From assembly GCA_900549055.1 (NCBI GenBank), contig URNB01000012.1:1-35356 (forward strand): a stretch of 35,356 nt of DNA, given 5' to 3'. Source of the stretch: an uncultured Oscillospiraceae bacterium (GTDB lineage Bacteria > Bacillota > Clostridia > Oscillospirales > Acutalibacteraceae). Position numbers and translations under genes: made by a program. Within the stretch, counting starts at the first letter, position 1. The number at the start of each line of letters is the position of its first letter. This document shows, piece after piece, positions 31,554 through 35,356 of this stretch. The notes below the pieces were generated by a model that searched no databases, was not told the origin of the DNA, and saw nothing but the letters and a program-made list of their open reading frames with translations.

Positions 31554-32837
31554 TCAAACGGTATATTTCGAGTTTTTGCCGGAGCCGGTTCGTTTAATAA
31601 GACCTTTTTCGCAAAGACGTTTCAGCAACCTTACGGAGGTTGCCTGACTGACGCCCAGCAGCTTATCAATATCGGGGCGGGTAACGCTGCCTTTCAGCTT
31701 TATTAAATCAATAACAGTTTTCTCCTCATCGTTCATTTTAACGGTGCTGTTATAATTCAAATTAGGGAGGGTAATCTTGAATGCGTTATCACTTACCTCT
31801 ATAATCGGTTTCTTGTCACTTTTATTATAAGCGCCTATTATTTTCGGTACGCCGGTGCCGTATGCTTCTATCAGCCTTAATTGATAAAAAATGCGCGCCA
31901 GCTTTTCGTTGCGGCAAACAGATAATCCCAGCATAATATCGTTAAGTGTTATGCCTGTCGGGAGTCCGCCTACAGACACAAATTCAATTCTGTCACAGTA
32001 AATGCTTATCATTGTATCGGCACTGTAAGAATAATCACGGTGAACGATGCAGTTTAACAGGCTTTCTCTGAGTGCCTCTTTGGGATAATCGTTTTTATCA
32101 ATGCGCCGCAGTCCCTCAAAATGAGCTTCAACATGGTTATGAATCTCAATGAAGCTATATACCTCTTCCATTTGCCGGAAAAGAGAACCCGAATATTCAC
32201 GCCGGTCTTGAAAGTCAGTTTTATCGGATCCCGAAAAAACAGCGATCTTAATCATATGCTTGCATTGGTCGGATATCAGAAGTCCTATATTTGTATAAAT
32301 ACCATCGGTGTTAAGAATTCCGAGTGTTTTCATTTGCTCCTTTCCGAATTTCACATTAAATGCCGAAAATTCTTTTTCCGCATAGTTGAAGGTTAAATCC
32401 TGCTCAAGGGAGCGCATTTTTTCAAAACTATCGCCATCTGTTTCTTTTATCATCATTCTTATTGCCGTATCGCTTGACGGGTCAGACGCAGTGCCGTTAC
32501 GGACATAAACTCCGGCAGGCTTTAAACCTTTGGCTGCAATATAATATGGGCGGTTTGTCCCGCGCTCAACCGTTATTGATATAATTTGTTTTTTATCAAC
32601 CGTCAATGTATTATAGCGAACAAACATTGTTATATCGGGTTTTATGCTGTCCCGTACCATATTGTTTATCCGCAGAATTGCAGCGTCACAGTCTTCTATT
32701 CCTATAATATTGCCGTCATTGTCAACGCCTACGTAAACGGTTCCGCCATTTGTATTTGCAAAGGCAACAATCTCTTTGGGTAAATCGGGTATTATTTTTT
32801 CTTTTAATTCAACCGTATCTGTTTCCTTAAAAATCAT
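31554..32837 (-). CDS. AlbA_2 (Schlafen-like) / divergent ATPase regulator with C-terminal winged helix
   Basis: A 427-residue protein. Residues 6-125 form the AlbA_2 putative nucleic-acid-binding domain (ETDTVELKE, EIVAFANTNGGTVYVGVDND). Residues about 250-340 match the HATPase_c_4 type (EALRESLLNCIVHRDYS, then YGTGVPKII), seen in COG2865-like regulators. Residues about 360-427 are a winged helix (VTRPDIDKLLGVSQATSVRL, GLIKRTGSGKNSKY). Such proteins are common in mobile islands; roles in transcription control and defence have been proposed, not settled. ATG 32837 has AAAGGA 8 nt upstream; the longer frame runs through the promoter and its repeats. It is divergent from the recombinase module. 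Confidence 0.85.
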   Translation of the reverse strand: MIFKETDTVELKEKIIPDLPKEIVAFANTNGGTVYVGVDNDGNIIGIEDCDAAILRINNMVRDSIKPDITMFVRYNTLTVDKKQIISITVERGTNRPYYIAAKGLKPAGVYVRNGTASDPSSDTAIRMMIKETDGDSFEKMRSLEQDLTFNYAEKEFSAFNVKFGKEQMKTLGILNTDGIYTNIGLLISDQCKHMIKIAVFSGSDKTDFQDRREYSGSLFRQMEEVYSFIEIHNHVEAHFEGLRRIDKNDYPKEALRESLLNCIVHRDYSYSADTMISIYCDRIEFVSVGGLPTGITLNDIMLGLSVCRNEKLARIFYQLRLIEAYGTGVPKIIGAYNKSDKKPIIEVSDNAFKITLPNLNYNSTVKMNDEEKTVIDLIKLKGSVTRPDIDKLLGVSQATSVRLLKRLCEKGLIKRTGSGKNSKYTV

Positions 32838-32851
32838 AAGCTTATCCTTTC

Positions 32852-32888
32852 TAATCATTATTGTAATCATTGTAATCATTTTAATCAT
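32852..32888. repeat. Four TAATCAT boxes over the promoter
   Basis: TAATCAT occurs at 32852, 32864, 32873 and 32882 (steps of 12, 9 and 9 bp), covering the -10 region and the likely start site of the divergent regulator gene. An operator array for self-repression is the simplest reading. Confidence 0.6.
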
Positions 32889-32897
32889 AATAGTCAA
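32869..32897 (-). promoter_or_regulatory. Promoter of the AlbA_2/ATP-binding gene
   Basis: Minus strand: TTGACT (32897-32892), 17-bp spacer, TACAAT (32874-32869), 31 bp before the start codon. Confidence 0.7.
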
Positions 32898-33015
32898 GAA
32901 AAATTTGATAAGAATATAATTCGGTAACGACAGATTTACTCTGTGTTATATATGAACCTTGAAAAATATGCCTGTTGGCATTATAGAAAGCATACTGTAA
33001 AACAGCAGGGGAGCG

Positions 33016-33159
33016 GCGTTTGATTAAACGCAAAAAACAAAGGTGTGACAGCCTTTGTCCGCGATGATCCTTTTAAAAGACACTTGCCGTGGGCTTGGAC
33101 GGTAAGCAGGTTAAGAAGTCAGCCCGTTGCAGTATGTCCCTGCGGGGGGGCTAAATACT
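33016..33159 (+). promoter_or_regulatory. Structured non-coding leader, pseudoknot-capable
   Basis: In the 365-bp gap before the 58-aa gene, hairpins follow one another: GCGTTT-GATT-AAACGC (33016-33031); ACAAAGG/CCTTTGT (33037-33058); CTTGCCGT (33083-33090) with ACGGTAAG (33099-33106) closing the loop GGGCTTGG; and AGTAT/ATACT (33131-33159) with CCC/GGG inside. GGGCT of that loop can pair with AGCCC (33121-33125), forming an H-type pseudoknot. The last stem lies 29 bp before the ribosome binding site. No known riboswitch class is recognised. An alternative is a DNA-level site such as an oriT. Confidence 0.45.
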
Positions 33160-33202
33160 CCGTCAGTTAAACAGAGTGTTGAAAAACAGGAGTGTAATTA
33201 TA

Positions 33203-33379
33203 ATGAATGCGGCAAATAACGGTATTTTAAAAAGATTACTCGGCAACCAAAATCTCACGGTATCATTTTCCGAGGAAGAAACAGGGGATATTAAGGCAAA
33301 TGTTTTTTCACTTCTTTTAAGCATATATAAATCCCGCGTTGAATCGGAAGTCAGAGGCAGTATAAAAAGTCAAATTTGA
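33203..33379 (+). CDS. 58-residue protein of unknown function upstream of the recombinase
   Basis: Starts MNAANNGILKRLLGNQNLTV behind CAGGAGTG (about 9 nt upstream). It continues VSFSEEETGDIKANVFSLLL and ends VRGSIKSQI. It has a hydrophobic middle helix and a basic tail but no signal peptide or cysteine. It is not a family I can name. Its TGA overlaps the -35 box of the recombinase promoter. The position suggests a small regulatory or directionality factor for the recombinase, but this is inference. The longer in-frame start at 33176 lacks a good Shine-Dalgarno. Confidence 0.6.
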   Translation: MNAANNGILKRLLGNQNLTVSFSEEETGDIKANVFSLLLSIYKSRVESEVRGSIKSQI

Positions 33380-33404
33380 CAAAATAACTTTTGTGTGCTA
33401 TACT
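33376..33404 (+). promoter_or_regulatory. Strong promoter of the serine recombinase
   Basis: TTGACA (33376-33381), 17-bp spacer, TATACT (33399-33404), 92 bp upstream of the recombinase start. Confidence 0.8.
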
Positions 33405-33410
33405 CCCCGG

Positions 33411-33450
33411 CGAAATCCGAAAGGATTTGCGAACCTTGAAAACCGAATAA
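33411..33450 (+). promoter_or_regulatory. Leader hairpin plus boxA-like GAACCTTGAAAACC element
   Basis: Right after the promoter, CGAAATCC-GAAA-GGATTTGCG (33411-33431) forms a stem with a GNRA loop. It is followed by GAACCTTGAAAACCGAATAA (33431-33450), which resembles the boxA-containing ACCTTGAAAACTGAA of Firmicutes rRNA operon leaders and spacers. The 12-mer GAACCTTGAAAA also occurs at 32954-32965. Antitermination through NusB/NusE is a possibility. Confidence 0.4.
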
Positions 33451-33496
33451 AGTAGTTCAGGTGATTTCGTATAGTACATATTAAGAGGGAAGTCAC

Positions 33497-35113
33497 ATGA
33501 AAAGAGCAAATTGTTTATACAGGGTTTCAACAAAAAAGCAGGTATCCGTTGTGTCGGAGTTTGGCACATTAAAGGACGATATTCCTATGCAGAAGCAGGC
33601 ATGCAGAGAATTTGCCGACAGCCACGGCTGGGTAATAGTTAAGGAGTTTGAGGAAAAAGGCGTATCCGGCTTTAAGATTTCGGCTAAAAACCGCGACGCA
33701 ATACAGGATTTGAAAGAGGCGGCACTCAGAGGAGAATTTGAAGTTCTGCTGGTGTTTATGTTTGACCGAATAGGCAGAATAGATGATGAAACGCCGTTTG
33801 TGGTTGAATGGTTTGTCAAACACGGAATTGAAGTGTGGAGCGTCCGCGAGGGCGAGCAGCGTTTCGATAACCATGTAGATAAGCTTACAAACTACATAAG
33901 ATTCTGGCAGGCGTCGGGAGAGAGCGAAAAAACCTCAATGCGCATTAAAACCCGTATGCACCAGCTTACCCTGGACGGAATATATACCGGCGGTCCGGTG
34001 CCGTTCGGATATAAGCTTGTAGGTACGGGTAACAAGAACCGAAAGGGTTATGAAATCAACCGTCTTCAGATTGAAGAAGGTGAAGCCGAAATTGTTCGTA
34101 TGGTATTTAAAAAATTTCGCTGCGACGGTTACGGATCGTATCGCATATCCCAAATTCTTAATGATGCAAAGGTAAAAACACATAAGGGCAGTCAATTTCA
34201 AAGCACCACTATCTTAAGAATACTTCGCAACAAAATCTATACGGGGTATCTTATATCGGGCGATGCAATATCGCCGTATATTCCCGAACTTCATATTATA
34301 GATAGTGAAGAATTTGAGTCGGTTCAGTTTATTTTGAATCAGAGAAGCCGCAAGGACGAGGAAAAGCGTCAGATTGCTATGAACACTAAGGGCAAAGCAA
34401 TGCTTTCGGGTAATATTTTCTGTGCACACTGTGGGCATAGGCTTACAACCATTTGTTATCAGGACAAATATGAGCGCAGGGACGGTACTGTAAATATAAC
34501 CAATGTTATTAAGTATTCGTGTTATCATAAAAGCAGAAAACTTTGCGAGTGCGACGGCGCTACAACTTACCGTGCGGATCAGGTTGACGCGATTGTTTCG
34601 GAGTTTATGAGGAATTTGTTTGAAATGCTTAAAAGTTCGCCGGATGAAGAATTGCTCGAAAGGGCCTTTAAGCGTCAAAACGACGCCGACAGAGCCAACC
34701 GAAAAAAGGCTGAGCAGGATTTGCAGAAGTCCTGTGTGCAGCTTGAGGAGTTACAGCTTGAAATCGGCAGAAGTCTGACAGGTGACAGCATTTTCTCAAA
34801 GGCCGACCTTTCAACTGCAATCCAAAGCTTAAAGTTGCATATTGATGAGTGTAAAAAGCAGCTTTCGGAGTTTGAGGTTAAGGAAGAACAGGGGCAGGAG
34901 GCACTCGAAAAATTCAGACCCGCTTTCAGCAGATTTAAAAGCTGGGCGGATGAATTTGATAATGCAACGCTGGAGCAAAAGAAGATGATAGCCGGTCAGC
35001 TTTTCCGCCGTGTTGAGGTTGGAAAAGGATATAAGGTTCATATTGTAATGAATATGACTTATCAGCAATTCTGTGAGCAGTGGCAGAGTCTCCCGGAGCT
35101 GACAGCGGTATAA
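33497..35113 (+). CDS. Large serine recombinase (site-specific integrase)
   Basis: A 538-residue protein. The resolvase catalytic domain (1-150) has the nucleophile Ser11 in YRVSTKKQ, the conserved FMFDRIGR and GESEKTSMRIKTRM. The recombinase domain (about 165-275) carries GPVPFGYKL, then YGSYRISQILND and ILRNKIYTGYL. A zinc ribbon follows (about 312-355; CAHCGHRL ... CYHK ... CEC) and a coiled coil with many Lys/Gln/Glu (about 375-490). Length and order match the large serine integrases that move ICEs and IMEs with short att cores. The frame is intact. GAGGGAAG precedes the ATG. It is near the right end of the element, where an integrase is expected. Confidence 0.93.
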   Translation: MKRANCLYRVSTKKQVSVVSEFGTLKDDIPMQKQACREFADSHGWVIVKEFEEKGVSGFKISAKNRDAIQDLKEAALRGEFEVLLVFMFDRIGRIDDETPFVVEWFVKHGIEVWSVREGEQRFDNHVDKLTNYIRFWQASGESEKTSMRIKTRMHQLTLDGIYTGGPVPFGYKLVGTGNKNRKGYEINRLQIEEGEAEIVRMVFKKFRCDGYGSYRISQILNDAKVKTHKGSQFQSTTILRILRNKIYTGYLISGDAISPYIPELHIIDSEEFESVQFILNQRSRKDEEKRQIAMNTKGKAMLSGNIFCAHCGHRLTTICYQDKYERRDGTVNITNVIKYSCYHKSRKLCECDGATTYRADQVDAIVSEFMRNLFEMLKSSPDEELLERAFKRQNDADRANRKKAEQDLQKSCVQLEELQLEIGRSLTGDSIFSKADLSTAIQSLKLHIDECKKQLSEFEVKEEQGQEALEKFRPAFSRFKSWADEFDNATLEQKKMIAGQLFRRVEVGKGYKVHIVMNMTYQQFCEQWQSLPELTAV

Positions 35114-35157
35114 AAAACACTCTTATCGACTGGAATAAATAGGCGAAAAACAGCAAA

Positions 35158-35179
35158 ACCGGAAACAAGCCTTTCCGGT
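35158..35179. repeat. Perfect inverted repeat near the element end
   Basis: ACCGGAAA (35158-35165) and TTTCCGGT (35172-35179), 6-nt loop, no U tract. It lies 44 bp past the recombinase stop and 17 bp before the tRNA fragment. It could be a weak terminator or part of the attachment site. Confidence 0.5.
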
Positions 35180-35196
35180 ATGTACACTAAACGAAC

Positions 35197-35255
35197 GTTA
35201 GAGCATGCGGCTGTTAACCGCAGGGTCGTAGGTTCGAGTCCTACAATAGGCGCCA
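35197..35255 (+). tRNA. tRNA-Asn(GUU) 3' fragment, 5' part missing
   Basis: From GTTAGAGCA the sequence gives the 3' side of the D stem, anticodon arm TGCGG-CTGTTAA-CCGCA with anticodon GTT (35213-35215), variable loop, T arm GTAGG-TTCGAGT-CCTAC and AATAGGCG-CCA. The 5' acceptor strand (GCCTATT expected) and D-stem 5' half are replaced by unrelated sequence, so it cannot fold or be processed normally. It is best read as an attachment-site remnant, displaced or cut when an element integrated. Confidence 0.8.
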
Positions 35256-35316
35256 TCTAAGCATGAAGAAAAAGATGCATGCCGTGAAACCCCGATAAAT
35301 TAAGGTCACTGAAAAA

Positions 35317-35347
35317 GTCAGATCTACAAAGTAGGTCTGGCTTTTTT
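35317..35347 (+). terminator. Intrinsic terminator downstream of the tRNA fragment
   Basis: GTCAGATCTAC (35317-35327) pairs with GTAGGTCTGGC (35331-35341) over 11 bp with G-U pairs, 3-nt loop, then six T (35342-35347). Flanking A and T runs can lengthen the stem. It probably ended the original tRNA transcript. Confidence 0.75.
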
Positions 35348-35356
35348 AGTTAAAAA

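Larger units (their letters stand above)
30381..35255. mobile_element. Integrated mobile element or remnant with serine recombinase, ending in a tRNA-Asn fragment
   Basis: The stretch is AT-rich compared with the arg/eda region. It holds a sigma-like and an HTH_16-like regulator, a decayed gene, an AlbA_2-type regulator, a 58-aa ORF and a large serine recombinase, and it ends at a 3' tRNA-Asn piece. No relaxase, coupling protein or conjugation gene is seen, so it would be an integrative mobilisable element or a reduced ICE. The left boundary after the kdgK terminator is inferred; no tRNA 5' half was found there. Confidence 0.55.

Noticed and set aside
31839..31847. GCGCCTATT, the expected tRNA-Asn 5' acceptor strand, as a possible lost tRNA half
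   Set aside because: It lies in the coding sequence of the AlbA_2 regulator (G-A-Y region) and no D arm follows.
33083..33125. HDV-like self-cleaving ribozyme
   Set aside because: P1-like and P2-like pairings exist, but the P3 hairpin and P1.1/P4 arrangement between them are missing.
1..35356. CRISPR arrays or insertion sequences
   Set aside because: No regularly spaced 25-40 bp repeats and no transposase with terminal inverted repeats were seen on reading both strands.

Overview
The window looks like a chromosomal segment of a Gram-positive anaerobe of the Clostridia, probably an Oscillospiraceae/Ruminococcaceae-type gut bacterium. The evidence is HPr kinase, WhiA, SmpB/tmRNA, a short-type ArgC and a ROK glucokinase, near-consensus sigma-A promoters with 17-bp spacers, and strong AGGAGG-like ribosome binding sites. 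No 16S or other taxonomic marker is present, so this is inference.

Left edge (1 to about 3000) is debris. It holds a GC-rich block with CTG-dominated leucine codons, unlike the rest: a broken small ORF, a Cys-rich KTR pseudogene with an in-frame TAG, a DUF1653 gene, an intact sodium-dependent (NSS) transporter, and the last 27 codons of a GHKL histidine kinase with its terminator. A truncated GNAT gene and a phage holin follow, abutting the 3' end of ssrA (tmRNA), a common phage integration site.

The core (3037-30380) is ordinary chromosome. On the minus strand: ssrA, smpB and a 2[4Fe-4S] ferredoxin. On the plus strand: a TIM-barrel sugar isomerase, then hprK, glcK, murB (frameshifted), rapZ, whiA and dnaE, followed by pfkA, mnmA and an LUD-domain gene. 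Two minus-strand genes come next, a second TIM-barrel isomerase and a membrane-anchored HtrA protease. Then comes the complete operon argC-argJ-argB-argD-argF-carA-carB, which makes citrulline from glutamate and bicarbonate, behind a strong promoter with candidate ArgR operators. An eda-kdgK pair (KDG to pyruvate plus glyceraldehyde 3-phosphate) ends at a clear terminator.

Right edge (about 30381-35255) is an AT-rich accessory element: a sigma-region-4-like regulator overlapping a small HTH_16-like gene, a decayed gene, a minus-strand AlbA_2/GHKL-type ATP-binding regulator with repeated TAATCAT boxes over its promoter, a structured leader ahead of a 58-aa protein, and a large serine recombinase behind a strong promoter and a boxA-like leader. 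It ends at a 3' fragment of tRNA-Asn(GUU). The most interesting unexplained signals are the pseudoknot-capable leader at 33016-33159, the boxA-like GAACCTTGAAAA repeat, and the repeat-covered promoter of the ATP-binding regulator. None of these proves a new system, but the module deserves a comparative search.
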